A program made the position numbers and the translations under genes. Shown here piece after piece: positions 47,422 through 56,178 of a stretch of DNA of 64,000 nt. Under the pieces are notes generated by a model. It was not told the DNA's origin, ran no database searches, and saw only the letters and a list, made by a program, of their open reading frames with translations. Each line of letters starts with the position of its first letter. Positions within the stretch are counted from its first letter, which is position 1. Origin of the DNA: an uncultured Alphaproteobacteria bacterium (lineage in GTDB: Bacteria; Pseudomonadota; Alphaproteobacteria; Rhodospirillales; Rhodospirillaceae); the NCBI GenBank assembly GCA_900079695.1, contig LT599022.1, positions 1,759,245 through 1,823,244 on the forward strand. Reading direction: 5' to 3'.

Positions 47422-48509
47422 GCCGCGCCCTCCCTGTAGGCCGTGAGTCCGGCGACGACGCGGCGGTTCTCGTCTTCGGTGCCGACGGTGATGCGCAAGG
47501 CGTTCGGCAGGCCGTAACCGGCGACCGCACGCACCAGCACCGCCTGTTCGGCAAGCGCGGCCTCGGCCTTGGGCACGTCGCCCGCGGGGAAGTGGACGAG
47601 CAGGAAATTGGTGGCCGACGGCGTGACGCCGAGGCCGAGGGCGACGATCTGCTCGCTCAGCCACGGCAGCCACATCCGGTTGTGGGCGAGGCAGAGGTCG
47701 AAGAACGCGGTGTCCTCGAGCGCGGCGACGCCCGCCGCCTGGGCCGCCGCCGACACGTTGAACGGCGAGCGGGTGCGGTTGAGCACGTCGGCGATCGCGG
47801 CCGGGGCGTAGCACCAGCCGAGACGCAGCGCCCCCATCCCGAAGATCTTCGAGAAGGTGCGGCACATCACCGTGTTGTCGCCCGCGTCCACCAGTTCGAC
47901 GCCCGGCGAATAGTCGTTGCGGGTGACGAACTCGGCGTAGGCGGCGTCCAGCACCAGCAGGATGTCGGGCCGCAGGCCGTCGCGCAGGCGGCGGATCTCC
48001 GAGGTCGGGAGAACGGTGCCGGTGGGATTGCTGGGGTTGGCGACGAAGACGATACGGGTCTTCGGCGTCACCGCCGCCAGCAGCGCGTCGACGTCGACGG
48101 TGAGGTCGGTCTCCGGCGCCTTCACCGGGGTCGCGCCGTTGGCCCGCGCATAGATCGGGTACATCGCGAAGCCGTATTCCGGATACAGCACCTCGTCGCC
48201 CGGTCCGGCGTAGGCATGCACCAGCAGGCCGATCAGCTCGTCGGACCCGGCGCCGCAGACGATCCGCGCCGGGTCGAGGCCGAAGCGGCGGCCGAGGGCG
48301 GCGCGCAGCGCCACGCAGCCGCCGTCGGGGTATCGATGCAGCTCCGCCGCCACCGCCTGATACGCCGCCCGGGCGCGGGGGCTCGCGCCGAGAGCGCCCT
48401 CGTTCGAGGACAACTTCGCGACGTGGGCCACGCCGTCCAGCTTCGAGCGGCCGCCCTGGTAGGGCATGATGTCAAGAATGCCGGGACGCGGAATGGGAGC
48501 CGTCATCAT
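47418..48509 (-). CDS. hisC: HisC-type aminotransferase (histidinol-phosphate/aromatic)
   Basis: A PLP aminotransferase of fold type I, 363 residues. Visible are KLSSNEGALGAS, YPDGGC, GAGSDELI, the Asp in LLVLDAAYAEF, the PLP lysine in FSKIFGMGALRLGW and LRITVGTEDEN. Standing between a chorismate mutase gene and a prephenate dehydrogenase gene, it probably transaminates aromatic intermediates (prephenate, phenylpyruvate) as well as, or instead of, imidazole acetol phosphate. The start is ATG 48509, or ATG 48506. Confidence 0.93.
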   Translation of the reverse strand: MMTAPIPRPGILDIMPYQGGRSKLDGVAHVAKLSSNEGALGASPRARAAYQAVAAELHRYPDGGCVALRAALGRRFGLDPARIVCGAGSDELIGLLVHAYAGPGDEVLYPEYGFAMYPIYARANGATPVKAPETDLTVDVDALLAAVTPKTRIVFVANPSNPTGTVLPTSEIRRLRDGLRPDILLVLDAAYAEFVTRNDYSPGVELVDAGDNTVMCRTFSKIFGMGALRLGWCYAPAAIADVLNRTRSPFNVSAAAQAAGVAALEDTAFFDLCLAHNRMWLPWLSEQIVALGLGVTPSATNFLLVHFPAGDVPKAEAALAEQAVLVRAVAGYGLPNALRITVGTEDENRRVVAGLTAYREGAA

Positions 48510-48595
48510 CTACTCGCTTTCACATCTTCTCATCTGAGGTTCGGTCACGGATTTGCCGGGGAGGAAGGTGGCGGCCCCGGCGGCCGCCCGGTTCG

Positions 48596-49465
48596 TCAGC
48601 GCGCGCAATGCAGCGGCGTGGCGTAGGCGCCGATGCAGCGCACGTATCGCACCGATTCGTCGTTGCCGTGGGCGAGGCGCACCACGCGCGGATCGGAATC
48701 CTCCACGTGGCCGCCGACCTCCAGCAGGTGGACGCGCGCGTCCGGCGCGAACGAGCGTGCGTCCCAATAGGTAAGAGTCGCGAGCCCGGCGTTGGCGAGC
48801 TTGGCGTTCAACTGGGTGCGGGAAACGTCGGAGCGGGTCTCGACCGCGAGCAGAGAGCGGTCGTCGCCGGTTTCCTCGGGGGCGACCGCGGCCACCGCGA
48901 ACGCTTCGATCTCGCCGCCGCGGCCCTGGCCGGGGCCGCAGAACGGCAGCCGCGCGATCACCTGCATGCGGGGCTTGGCGTCGCCGATCAGGGCGGGCCA
49001 CCAAGCCTCCGCCGCGGTCTCGCCCGGCAGCGGCAACACCGCCACCGCCGCGGCGCCCTCGGCCACCGCCTTGAGCACGCGCCCGGCGGCCTGATAGGAG
49101 ACCGCGTCGGCGTAGGCGCCGTAATGGTCGCGGGCGATTTCGAGATAGCCGGAGCCGCGCTCGGGCATGTAGACGGCGATGGTGAACGGCCCCTGCACCC
49201 GCATCAGCGCGCCCATCACCTCGCGCCACAGGCGAGCGACGACGTCGGAGGGAAACGGCCCCCTGTGGCGGGCGAGCAGACGACGCAGCACCGTCGCCTC
49301 GCGCCCCGGCCGGGGAAGAGCGAAGGTTCCGTCGTCGGCCGCGGTCTCGCACCGGCCGATTTCGAGAACCCGCTCGGTGCGCTGCATCAACAGGTCGTGC
49401 AGCGCGTCGTCGATCCGGTCGACGTCGCGGCGCAGGGCGGCAAGCTGTTGATCGTCCGTGGCCAT
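48596..49465 (-). CDS. Chorismate mutase with a reduced prephenate dehydratase-like/ACT C-terminus
   Basis: A 289-residue protein. Residues 1-95 form an AroQ-type chorismate mutase (LRRDVDRIDDALHDLLMQRTERVLEIG, then the ...WREVMGALMRVQG helix). The remainder follows prephenate dehydratase in part: a first half-lobe (GYLEIARDHYGAYADAVSY, AVAEGAAAVAVLPL), a missing middle, then an ACT-like region (DRSLLAVETRSDVSRTQLNA..., VHLLEVGGHVED, IGAYATPL). The dehydratase TRF motif is not seen. Chorismate mutase activity is well supported; dehydratase activity is doubtful, and the C-terminus may serve phenylalanine control. ATG 49465 is chosen. Confidence 0.85.
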   Translation of the reverse strand: MATDDQQLAALRRDVDRIDDALHDLLMQRTERVLEIGRCETAADDGTFALPRPGREATVLRRLLARHRGPFPSDVVARLWREVMGALMRVQGPFTIAVYMPERGSGYLEIARDHYGAYADAVSYQAAGRVLKAVAEGAAAVAVLPLPGETAAEAWWPALIGDAKPRMQVIARLPFCGPGQGRGGEIEAFAVAAVAPEETGDDRSLLAVETRSDVSRTQLNAKLANAGLATLTYWDARSFAPDARVHLLEVGGHVEDSDPRVVRLAHGNDESVRYVRCIGAYATPLHCAR

Positions 49466-49510
49466 CGCCGGGAGTGCCTTAAGCCGAATCCCCGCGTCCG
49501 AAATCAGGCG

Positions 49511-49539
49511 TTGACACGCGAGGAAACCCAAACTTAGCT
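49511..49539 (+). promoter_or_regulatory. Possible promoter for metX-metW
   Basis: TTGACA at 49511-49516 is a perfect -35 and has a 17-base spacer to TTAGCT at 49534-49539, a poor -10. It lies about 50 bases before metX in the divergent gap. No SAM riboswitch pattern was recognised in this gap. Confidence 0.35.
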
Positions 49540-49591
49540 GTGTCCCTCGTTTACGCAAGAGATTTTGCCGGGGGCGCCAGCTATTCCCGAG

Positions 49592-50782
49592 ATGCCGAAC
49601 ATATCCGCCACAGCGCCCGAAGACGACCTCCGCGCCCGGCTCCACGCCGTGGAGGCGACCGCGACGCTGTGCGCCGACGCGCCGCTGCCGCTCGACTCCG
49701 GCGCGAGCATCGGCCCGGTCGAGGTCGCCTACCACACCTACGGCACCCTGAACGCCGACCGCTCGAACGCGGTGCTGGTGTGTCACGCCCTGACCGGCGA
49801 CCAGTACGCGGTGCTGCCGCATCCGCTCACCGGCAAGCCCGGCTGGTGGGCCAACCTGATCGGCCCGGGCAAGGTGGTCGACACCGACCGCTATTTCGTG
49901 ATCTGCGCCAACGTGCTCGGCGGCTGCATGGGCACCACCGGCCCGAAGAGCGTCAACCCGGCCACCGGCCGCCCCTACATGCTCGACTTCCCGGTGATCA
50001 CCATCGGCGACATGGTGCGCCTCCACGTCCGTCTGCTCGACCACCTCGGCATCGACCGGGTGTTCGCGGCGATCGGCGGCTCGATGGGCGGCATGCAGGT
50101 GCTGCAACTCGCCGCCGCGTACCCCGAGCGGGTGTTCTGCGCCCTTCCGATCGCCGCCTGCGCCCGCTATTCGGCGCAGAACATCGCGTTCGACGAAGTC
50201 GGACGGCAGGCGATCATGGCCGACCTGGACTGGTGCGGCGGGCAGTATCTGCTCGAAGGCCGGGTGCCGCACAAGGGCCTTGCGGTGGCGCGGATGGCGG
50301 CACACATCACCTACCTCTCCGAGGCCGCGCTCACCCGCAAGTTCGGCCGCAAGCTCCAGGACCGCGAGAAGATCCGCTTCGGCTTCGACGCCGATTTCGA
50401 GGTCGAGAGCTACCTCCGCCACCAGGGTTCGACCTTCGTCGAGCGCTTCGACGCCAACTCGTATCTCTACATCACCCGGGCGATGGACTACTTCGACCTG
50501 CCGGGGGAGCACGGCGGCAACCTCGCCCACGCGTTCCGCGGCACGCCGGTGAAGTTCTGCGTGATTTCCTTCACCAGCGACTGGCTGTTCCCCACCCGCG
50601 ACAGCCAGGCGATCGTGCGCGCGCTCAACGCCGCCGCCGCGTCGGTGAGCTTCGTCGAGGTCCACTCCGACAAGGGCCACGACGCCTTCCTGCTCGACGA
50701 GCCGGAACTGCACGACACCATCCGGGGCTTCCTCGACGGCATGGCGATGCGCGCCGGGCTCGCCCCGCGGGAGACACGCTGA
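49592..50782 (+). CDS. metX: Homoserine O-acetyltransferase
   Basis: Acetylates homoserine with acetyl-CoA in methionine synthesis. It has 396 residues of the alpha/beta-hydrolase fold, with the oxyanion region HALTGDQYA, the nucleophile Ser164 in GGSMGGMQ, the Asp in FTSDWLFPT and the His in DKGHDAFLL. These give a complete triad. ATG 49592 is chosen; TTG 49565 would add nine residues. Its stop overlaps the metW start (TGATG). Homologues can use succinyl-CoA instead, and the donor cannot be fixed by eye. Confidence 0.95.
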   Translation: MPNISATAPEDDLRARLHAVEATATLCADAPLPLDSGASIGPVEVAYHTYGTLNADRSNAVLVCHALTGDQYAVLPHPLTGKPGWWANLIGPGKVVDTDRYFVICANVLGGCMGTTGPKSVNPATGRPYMLDFPVITIGDMVRLHVRLLDHLGIDRVFAAIGGSMGGMQVLQLAAAYPERVFCALPIAACARYSAQNIAFDEVGRQAIMADLDWCGGQYLLEGRVPHKGLAVARMAAHITYLSEAALTRKFGRKLQDREKIRFGFDADFEVESYLRHQGSTFVERFDANSYLYITRAMDYFDLPGEHGGNLAHAFRGTPVKFCVISFTSDWLFPTRDSQAIVRALNAAAASVSFVEVHSDKGHDAFLLDEPELHDTIRGFLDGMAMRAGLAPRETR

Positions 50783-51411
50783 TGGCCGCCGTGCCCAACC
50801 ACTCCGCCACCGGACTGCGCATCGATCTGAAGATCATCGCCGAGATGATCGAGCCGAACAGCCGCGTGCTCGACGTCGGCTGCGGCGAGGGCGAACTGCT
50901 GGCGCACCTGCGCGACGCCCGCGAGGTCGACGGCCGCGGCATGGAACTCTCGATGCAGGGGGTGCAGCGGGCGGTGGCGCGCGGCCTCGCGGTGATCCAG
51001 GGCGACGCCGACACCGACCTCGTCGACTATCCCGAGGGCGCCTTCGACTACGTGATCCTCTCGAAGACCCTGCAGGCGACCCGCAACCCGCGCCTGGTGG
51101 TGGAGCAGATGCTGCGCATCGGCCGCCACGCGATCGTCTCGTTCCCCAACTTCGCCCACTGGCGCACCCGCCTCGACCTGGTGCTGAAGGGGCGGATGCC
51201 GGTCAACGAACTCCTGCCCTATTCGTGGTACGAGACCCCGAACATCCACTTCTGCACCATCCGCGACTTCGTCGACCTCTGTCGGGCGATGGACGTGCGG
51301 ATCAAGGCAAGCCTCGCGCTCGACGCCGACGGCGACGTGCAGCGCTTCACCGCCGACAGCCGCTGGGCGAATCTGCTCGCGGTCGACGCGGTGTTCCTTC
51401 TCGGACAGTGA
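50782..51411 (+). CDS. metW: Methionine biosynthesis protein MetW
   Basis: A 209-residue SAM-methyltransferase-fold protein that in many proteobacteria accompanies MetX and raises its activity. It shows the SAM motif VLDVGCGEGELLAHL, GRGMELSMQGVQRAVARGL, and the MetW hallmarks LSKTLQATRNPRLVVEQMLRIG and VSFPNFAHWRTRL. It is coupled to metX by a one-base overlap. The last 65 bases overlap the 3' end of the convergent methyltransferase gene. Confidence 0.95.
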   Translation: MAAVPNHSATGLRIDLKIIAEMIEPNSRVLDVGCGEGELLAHLRDAREVDGRGMELSMQGVQRAVARGLAVIQGDADTDLVDYPEGAFDYVILSKTLQATRNPRLVVEQMLRIGRHAIVSFPNFAHWRTRLDLVLKGRMPVNELLPYSWYETPNIHFCTIRDFVDLCRAMDVRIKASLALDADGDVQRFTADSRWANLLAVDAVFLLGQ

Positions 51412-52150
51412 CCGCGCGCGGGTGCGCGCCGCGCGACGAGCCGCTCACCACCTCGGCGAAGCTCTTCACCGGCAGCGCCTTGGCGATCGGGGTGACGCCG
51501 TAGATCTGCTTGACCGCGGTCGCCATGATCAGCGCGGCGATACCGGGAAACCAGCGCGCCGCGACCCGCTCGAAAATCCGCGCGAACGTCACCGACCCCT
51601 TGGTCGCGCCCGGCGGCACCGCCAGCGCCGCACCGCTCCACACCGGCGTGAACAGGGTCTCGCGCAGCAGCGCGTTGAGCTGGCCGCGCGAATAGGGCCG
51701 CCCGTGGCCGAACGGCGTGCGGTCGAGCGCCGACCACACGCTACGGCGGTTGGGCGCGATCACCACCAGGCGGCCGTCGTCGGCCAGGACCCGCCAGACG
51801 TCGCGCATCAGCGCCTGCGGGTTGGGGCTCCACTCGAGGCCGTGGACCAGAATCACCCGGTCGAAGCTGCGGTCGGGGAACGGCATCTCGGTCTCGTCGG
51901 CGATCACCACCCGGCAGGGCGCGCGGCGCGGCCAGATCACCGCGCCGGTACGCCCGCTCATCACCGCCACGGTGGTCACCGCGCTTTTCACGAACGGCCG
52001 CAGGAACGGCGTGCCGAAGCCGATCGCGAGAATCCGCTTGCCGCCCGCATCGCCCACCGCCTCGCGCAGCCGCCGCGACAGCACCCGGCGGATCAGCCGC
52101 CCTTCGGTGCGTTCGTAGAAGTCGCGAAAATCCCGGACATGGGGAAACAT
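51347..52150 (-). CDS. SAM-dependent methyltransferase (class I)
   Basis: A 267-residue protein beginning MFPHVRDFRDFYERTEGRL, with a SAM site (ILAIGFGTPFLRPF), the acidic loop ADETEMPFPDRSFDRVILVHGLEW and a long, basic C-terminal region. The first-motif glycines are altered (AIGFGTPF instead of the usual GxGxG pattern), as seen in the alphaproteobacterial family encoded next to glyoxalase II. The substrate is unknown. It is divergent from gloB, an arrangement common in this class. The 3' end lies inside metW on the other strand. Confidence 0.8.
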   Translation of the reverse strand: MFPHVRDFRDFYERTEGRLIRRVLSRRLREAVGDAGGKRILAIGFGTPFLRPFVKSAVTTVAVMSGRTGAVIWPRRAPCRVVIADETEMPFPDRSFDRVILVHGLEWSPNPQALMRDVWRVLADDGRLVVIAPNRRSVWSALDRTPFGHGRPYSRGQLNALLRETLFTPVWSGAALAVPPGATKGSVTFARIFERVAARWFPGIAALIMATAVKQIYGVTPIAKALPVKSFAEVVSGSSRGAHPRAVTVREGTPRRPRADSPSGCRR

Positions 52151-52256
52151 CGGCGATCCGCTCCAGCTCCATCGTCGAGGTGGGGGCAAATGATAGCGGT
52201 TTGCGGGCGGACGGTCATAGGGATATCTTTTGGGATCAATGTCACGGGAGGCGCGC

Positions 52257-53021
52257 ATGCTCGAAATCGTCCAGGTGCCGATCCTCGGCGACAACTACGC
52301 CTATCTGCTCCACGAGCCCGAGGAGGGAGCGACCGCCGTGGTCGACCCGGGCGAAGCCGCACCGCTGCTCGCCGCCGCCGAGGCGCGCGGCTGGCGGATC
52401 GACAAGGTGCTGCTCACCCACCACCACGCCGACCACGTGGCGGGCGCGGCGGGCGTGCGCGAAGCCACCGGCGCGGCCGTCGTCGCGCCGCTCGCCGATC
52501 TCGGGCGGATCGAGAACGTCGACGTCGCGGTCGCCGACGGCGAGACCGTCGCCCTCGGCGCGACCCACGCGGTGGTGTTCGAAACTCCCGGCCACACCTC
52601 GGGGCACGTCGCCTACTGGTTCATGGCCGACGACGCGCTGTTCCCCGGCGACACCCTGTTCGCGCTCGGCTGCGGGCGGCTGTTCGAGGGCACGCCGGAG
52701 CAGATGTGGGAGAGCCTCTCGCGCCTGCGCGCGCTGCCGGACGAAACCCGGGTGTTCTGCGGCCACGAATACACCGCCGCCAACGCCCGCTTCGCCCGCG
52801 CCCTCGATCCGGACAACGCCGAGCTCGCCGCCCGCGCCGAGGAGATCGCCCGCCTCGTCGAAACCCGGCAGCCGACGGTGCCGTCGCTGCTCGGCGTCGA
52901 GAAGGCGACCAACCCGTTCCTGCGCGCCGACGACGCGGCGCTCGCGCAGCGGCTCGGCCTCGCGGGGCACCCGCCCGCGGCAGTGTTCGCCGAGATCCGC
53001 CGCCGGAAGGACACGTTCTGA
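52257..53021 (+). CDS. gloB: Hydroxyacylglutathione hydrolase (glyoxalase II)
   Basis: Hydrolyses S-lactoylglutathione, completing methylglyoxal detoxification. It is a 254-residue metallo-beta-lactamase-fold protein with the metal motif THHHADH at 54-60, further ligands in ETPGHTSGH, FPGDTLFALGCGRLFEG and CGHEYT, and the C-terminal glutathione-binding helical part (TNPFLRADD...). ATG 52257 has GGGAGG upstream; an in-frame ATG earlier lacks this. A methyltransferase gene follows after three bases. Confidence 0.96.
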   Translation: MLEIVQVPILGDNYAYLLHEPEEGATAVVDPGEAAPLLAAAEARGWRIDKVLLTHHHADHVAGAAGVREATGAAVVAPLADLGRIENVDVAVADGETVALGATHAVVFETPGHTSGHVAYWFMADDALFPGDTLFALGCGRLFEGTPEQMWESLSRLRALPDETRVFCGHEYTAANARFARALDPDNAELAARAEEIARLVETRQPTVPSLLGVEKATNPFLRADDAALAQRLGLAGHPPAAVFAEIRRRKDTF

Positions 53022-53024
53022 AAC

Positions 53025-53768
53025 ATGGACGAACCGCAGAACGTTTACGACGATCCGCGTTTCTACGCCGGATATGAAGCCCTCCGCACGACCGGTAGCG
53101 GCCTCAACGACGTGCTCGAACAGCCGGCCCTGGCGTCGGTCCTGCCCGCGTCGCTCGACGGGATGCGGGTGCTCGACCTCGGTTGCGGCTTCGGCGATTT
53201 CGCACGCAAGGCCCGCGCGCTCGGCGCAGGCTCCGTGCTCGGGGTAGACGTCTCCGCGCGCATGCTCGAACGGGCCGCGGCGCTCACCGACGACGACGCG
53301 ATCGTCTACCGCCGCGCCGCGATCGAAACTCTGGAGGCGATCCCCGGAGGTTTCGATCTCGTGGTGTCGTCGCTCGCGCTGCATTACGTCGCGGATTACG
53401 CGGCGGCGGTCGCCAAGGTCGCGGCCTTACTCGTCCCCGGCGGCCGCTTCGCCTTTTCGGTCGAGCATCCGATCTGCACCGCGCTCGCCGCGCAGCGCTG
53501 GATCGCCGACGAAACCGGCGCGGAACGCGTCTGGCCGGTGGATACCTACGGCGACGAAGGGCCGCGCGCGACGCGATGGTTCGTCGACGGCGTGATCAAG
53601 TATCACCGGACGGTGGAAACCTACGTCGAGGAGCTGCTGCACGCAGGCTTTACCCTCCGCCATCTCCGGGAGCCCGGACCGGTCGAGGGACCGGCGGCGC
53701 GGCGGGTGCCGAAGCTCGATCTGCACCGGCGCAGGCCGCCGTTCCTCGTAATCGCCGCCGATCGCTGA
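53025..53768 (+). CDS. SAM-dependent methyltransferase (class I)
   Basis: A 247-residue cytoplasmic methyltransferase with the SAM motif VLDLGCGFGDFARKA, VLGVDVSARMLERA, the acidic loop and FDLVVSSLALHYVADY, followed by a C-terminal substrate-binding part with EHPICTA. It resembles the common small-molecule or lipid methyltransferases (COG2226-like). The substrate is not visible. It starts four bases after gloB's stop, so it is probably co-transcribed with it. Confidence 0.85.
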   Translation: MDEPQNVYDDPRFYAGYEALRTTGSGLNDVLEQPALASVLPASLDGMRVLDLGCGFGDFARKARALGAGSVLGVDVSARMLERAAALTDDDAIVYRRAAIETLEAIPGGFDLVVSSLALHYVADYAAAVAKVAALLVPGGRFAFSVEHPICTALAAQRWIADETGAERVWPVDTYGDEGPRATRWFVDGVIKYHRTVETYVEELLHAGFTLRHLREPGPVEGPAARRVPKLDLHRRRPPFLVIAADR

Positions 53769-53778
53769 AACCGAGCGC

Positions 53779-54102
53779 TCACGCGGAGCCGGAAGACAGC
53801 TTCATCAGCACCAGACCGGAAACGATCAGCCCCGCCGCCAGCAGGCGCGGCGGGCTGGCCGCCTCGCCGAGGCAGACGATGCCGACGACGAACGCGCCGA
53901 CGGCGCCGATGCCGGTCCACACCACGTAGGCGGTGCCGAGCGGCAGCGAGCGCATCGACCACGCCAGCAGCACGAAGCTCAGGCCCGATACGGCGAGCGT
54001 GATCACCGACGGCCACAGCCGGGTGAAGCCCGCGGACTGCTTCATGGAATAGGCCCAGACCACCTCGGCCAGGCCTGCGAAAAGAAGAACGAGCCACGCC
54101 AT
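53779..54102 (-). CDS. sugE: SMR-family transporter, SugE/Gdx type (guanidinium exporter)
   Basis: A 107-residue protein of four membrane helices. The first helix has the essential acidic residue ([17 protein letters not shown], Glu13). [20 protein letters not shown] matches the guanidinium-exporting Gdx/SugE branch rather than the multidrug EmrE branch. It works as an antiparallel dimer, exchanging guanidinium for protons. ATG 54102 has GGAGG. Its leader has an ACGG-loop hairpin that may be part of a guanidine-II riboswitch. Confidence 0.88.
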   Translation of the reverse strand: MAWLVLLFAGLAEVVWAYSMKQSAGFTRLWPSVITLAVSGLSFVLLAWSMRSLPLGTAYVVWTGIGAVGAFVVGIVCLGEAASPPRLLAAGLIVSGLVLMKLSSGSA

Positions 54103-54124
54103 CGCGGCCTCCGGTTTCGAGCCG

Positions 54125-54176
54125 CCGGGCCGTCCCGGACTTCAGCCCCCCGGCCGGAGGGGGAGGACGTCGCCTC
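54125..54176 (-). promoter_or_regulatory. Possible guanidine-II (mini-ykkC) riboswitch before sugE
   Basis: On the minus strand, CCGGG-ACGG-CCCGG forms a perfect 5-bp hairpin with an ACGG tetraloop (54138-54125), ending 22 bases before the sugE start. A second hairpin upstream (GAGG/CCTC, 54176-54163) has the loop CGACGT. Guanidine-II riboswitches consist of two hairpins with ACGR loops before sugE-type genes. The near hairpin fits exactly; the far one is short and has ACGT, so the assignment is tentative. Confidence 0.4.
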
Positions 54177-54181
54177 GCTTT

Positions 54182-54208
54182 GCGCGCCGCGATATAGCGG
54201 CGGCGCGC
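54182..54208 (-). terminator. Strong hairpin after uppP
   Basis: Perfect 9-bp arms GCGCGCCGC and GCGGCGCGC enclose a 9-base loop, 8 bases past the uppP stop. It probably ends uppP transcription and keeps it separate from sugE. No T-run is seen. Confidence 0.55.
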
Positions 54209-54215
54209 GGCGGCG

Positions 54216-55013
54216 TCAACCCAACAGCAGGATCGCGCCCATCGCCGCCCCGACGACGATGCGGTACCACGCGAACGGCGCGAAACCGTGCTGCCCGACG
54301 AAGCCGACCGCCGCCTTCACCACCACTAGAGCGGTGACGAACGCGGCGACGAACCCCACCGCGATCAGCCCGCCGTTGCCGAAGTCGAGATCGGCGCGGT
54401 TCTTGTAGAGGGAATAGACGGTGGCGGCGAACATCGTCGGAATCGCGAGGAAGAACGAGAACTCGGCGGCGGTCTTGCGCTCGACCCCGGCGAGCAGCGA
54501 ACCCATGATCGTCGCGCCCGAACGCGAGACCCCCGGCACCATCGCCAGAACCTGAAAGCAGCCGATGCCGAGCGCAAGCCGCGGCGGCAGCGCCTCGACG
54601 GCGAAATGCCGCGGCACCCGCACGCCGCGCTCGATCGCGAGGATCGCGAACCCGCCCAGCACCAGCATCGCCGCCACCACGAGCGGAGAATCGAGCAGGC
54701 GCCGGATCAGCGGATACGCCACGGCGCCGACCGCCATCGCCGGCAGAAACGCCAGCAGCAGATTGCGCACGAAGCGATACTCCGCGGGCTCGACGAACAT
54801 GCCGCGCGCGGCGCGCCACAATCGCGCGCGGTAGACCACGCAGACCGCCAGAATCGCCCCCAGTTGGATGACGATCTCGAAGGTCTTGCCCGGCGGCGCG
54901 CGGAACCCGAGCAGGTCGACGAGCAGAATGAGATGGCCGGTCGACGACACCGGCAGGAACTCGGTCAACCCCTCGACCACGCCGAGGAGGGCCGCCATCA
55001 ACCAATCCGACAT
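54216..55013 (-). CDS. uppP: Undecaprenyl-diphosphatase UppP (BacA)
   Basis: Dephosphorylates undecaprenyl pyrophosphate at the membrane, recycling the lipid carrier for peptidoglycan and other surface polymers. The 265-residue multi-helix protein has the two signature loops: GLTEFLPVSSTGH with the catalytic Glu and Ser, and PGVSRSGATIMGSLLAG with the catalytic Arg. ATG 55013 lies 14 bases after the phaB stop on the same strand. Confidence 0.97.
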   Translation of the reverse strand: MSDWLMAALLGVVEGLTEFLPVSSTGHLILLVDLLGFRAPPGKTFEIVIQLGAILAVCVVYRARLWRAARGMFVEPAEYRFVRNLLLAFLPAMAVGAVAYPLIRRLLDSPLVVAAMLVLGGFAILAIERGVRVPRHFAVEALPPRLALGIGCFQVLAMVPGVSRSGATIMGSLLAGVERKTAAEFSFFLAIPTMFAATVYSLYKNRADLDFGNGGLIAVGFVAAFVTALVVVKAAVGFVGQHGFAPFAWYRIVVGAAMGAILLLG

Positions 55014-55026
55014 GATGCGCGCGTCC

Positions 55027-55755
55027 TCAGGACATCAGTTGGCCGCCGTTGATGTCCAGCGTCGCGCCGGTAATGAAGTCGGCGCCGTCGTGAACCAGGA
55101 ACAGCACGCCGCGGGCGATATCTTCCGCGCGGCCAAGGCGGCCGACCGGAATCCGCGCGACGATCTTCTCCAGCACCGACGGCGGCACCTGGCGCACCAT
55201 TTCGGTGTCGACGTAGCCCGGCGCGATCGCGTTGACGGTGATTCCCTTGCCCGCGCTCTCGAGCGCGAGCGCGCGGGTGAAGCCGAGCACTCCGGCCTTC
55301 GCCGCGGCGTAGTTGACCTGTCCGTATTGGCCGGTGCGGCCGTTGATCGAGCTGATGTTGACGATCCGCCCGAAGCCGCGCTCGCGCATGCCGTCGATCA
55401 CCGCGCGCGACATGTTGAAGCACCCCGAGAGGTTGGTGTCGATCACCGCGCCCCACTGCTCCCGGTCCATGCGGTGCATGGTGGTGTCGCGGGTGATTCC
55501 GGCGTTGTTGACGAGCACCTCCACCGGCCCGAGCTCGTTCCCCACCTTGGAGACCGCGTCGACGCACTGCCCGGCGTCGGAGACGTCGAACTTCACCACC
55601 GTGATCCCGGTTTCCTCGGCGAAGCGGGTAGCCGCCTCGTCGTTGGCGTTGTAGGAAGCGACGACGCGATAACCGCCATTCATCAACCCCTCGCAGATCG
55701 CGCGGCCGATCCCGCGCGTGCCCCCGGTGACCAGTGCGACACGTCCCTTGCCCAT
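55027..55755 (-). CDS. phaB: Acetoacetyl-CoA reductase PhaB
   Basis: Reduces acetoacetyl-CoA to (R)-3-hydroxybutyryl-CoA with NADPH for polyhydroxybutyrate synthesis. It is a 242-residue short-chain dehydrogenase with the cofactor loop GGTRGIG, NNAG at 83-86, the catalytic Ser136/Tyr149/Lys153 and the PhaB-like NGRTGQYGQVNYAAAKAG and APGYVDTEMV. FabG is the closest alternative; the segment around SYNANDEAA and the QYGQVNY context favour PhaB. phaA and phaC are not in view. Confidence 0.9.
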   Translation of the reverse strand: MGKGRVALVTGGTRGIGRAICEGLMNGGYRVVASYNANDEAATRFAEETGITVVKFDVSDAGQCVDAVSKVGNELGPVEVLVNNAGITRDTTMHRMDREQWGAVIDTNLSGCFNMSRAVIDGMRERGFGRIVNISSINGRTGQYGQVNYAAAKAGVLGFTRALALESAGKGITVNAIAPGYVDTEMVRQVPPSVLEKIVARIPVGRLGRAEDIARGVLFLVHDGADFITGATLDINGGQLMS

Positions 55756-56178
55756 GACTCTGCCTTTCCGTGCGAAAGAGGAATGCCGAAGGCGCGTGCG
55801 TCCGCGCCGCCAATCCGCCGGAAAGGCTAAACGATCGGCCGAGACGGAGCCAGCGTCAAAAAGGGTTACGGCCCCACCCGGTTTTCACGCCTCCCCGTGC
55901 GTAAATGCGAGTCGGCGGCGCGTGAGCGGCAGCCGCCGAAGAACAACCCGTGCCAAGCGTGACGTAAATCCCACACCCGGAACCGAATCCTGCCCCAACC
56001 GGACGTTCCAGAGCCGCCGAGCCAGTCTCGCCCTGATTATTGTTGCGCGACAAAACGGAATTCAATATGCATACGCCCGATTGGAATGGGCGGACCGAAA
56101 ACAATTCCGGACGCCCCTAACCGCCGCCCGAGCACCGGGTGCCCCAGGCGGTTTCGTTGTTCGAGGAAGTGTGACCCC
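55756..56178. other. 423-base divergent intergenic region between phaB and an XRE regulator gene
   Basis: No coding frame is convincing. The middle is of lower GC, with a weak promoter-like pair on the plus strand: TTGCGC at 56043-56048 and TATGCA at 56066-56071, spacer 17. A small inverted repeat, CGCCC/GGGCG (56074-56078/56088-56092), lies just downstream. The length exceeds what two promoters need; a leader or small RNA is possible but not shown. Confidence 0.4.

Noticed and set aside
49466-49591. SAM riboswitch before metX
   Set aside because: The gap is short and has none of the conserved SAM-II pseudoknot sequence; only a promoter-like -35 was seen.
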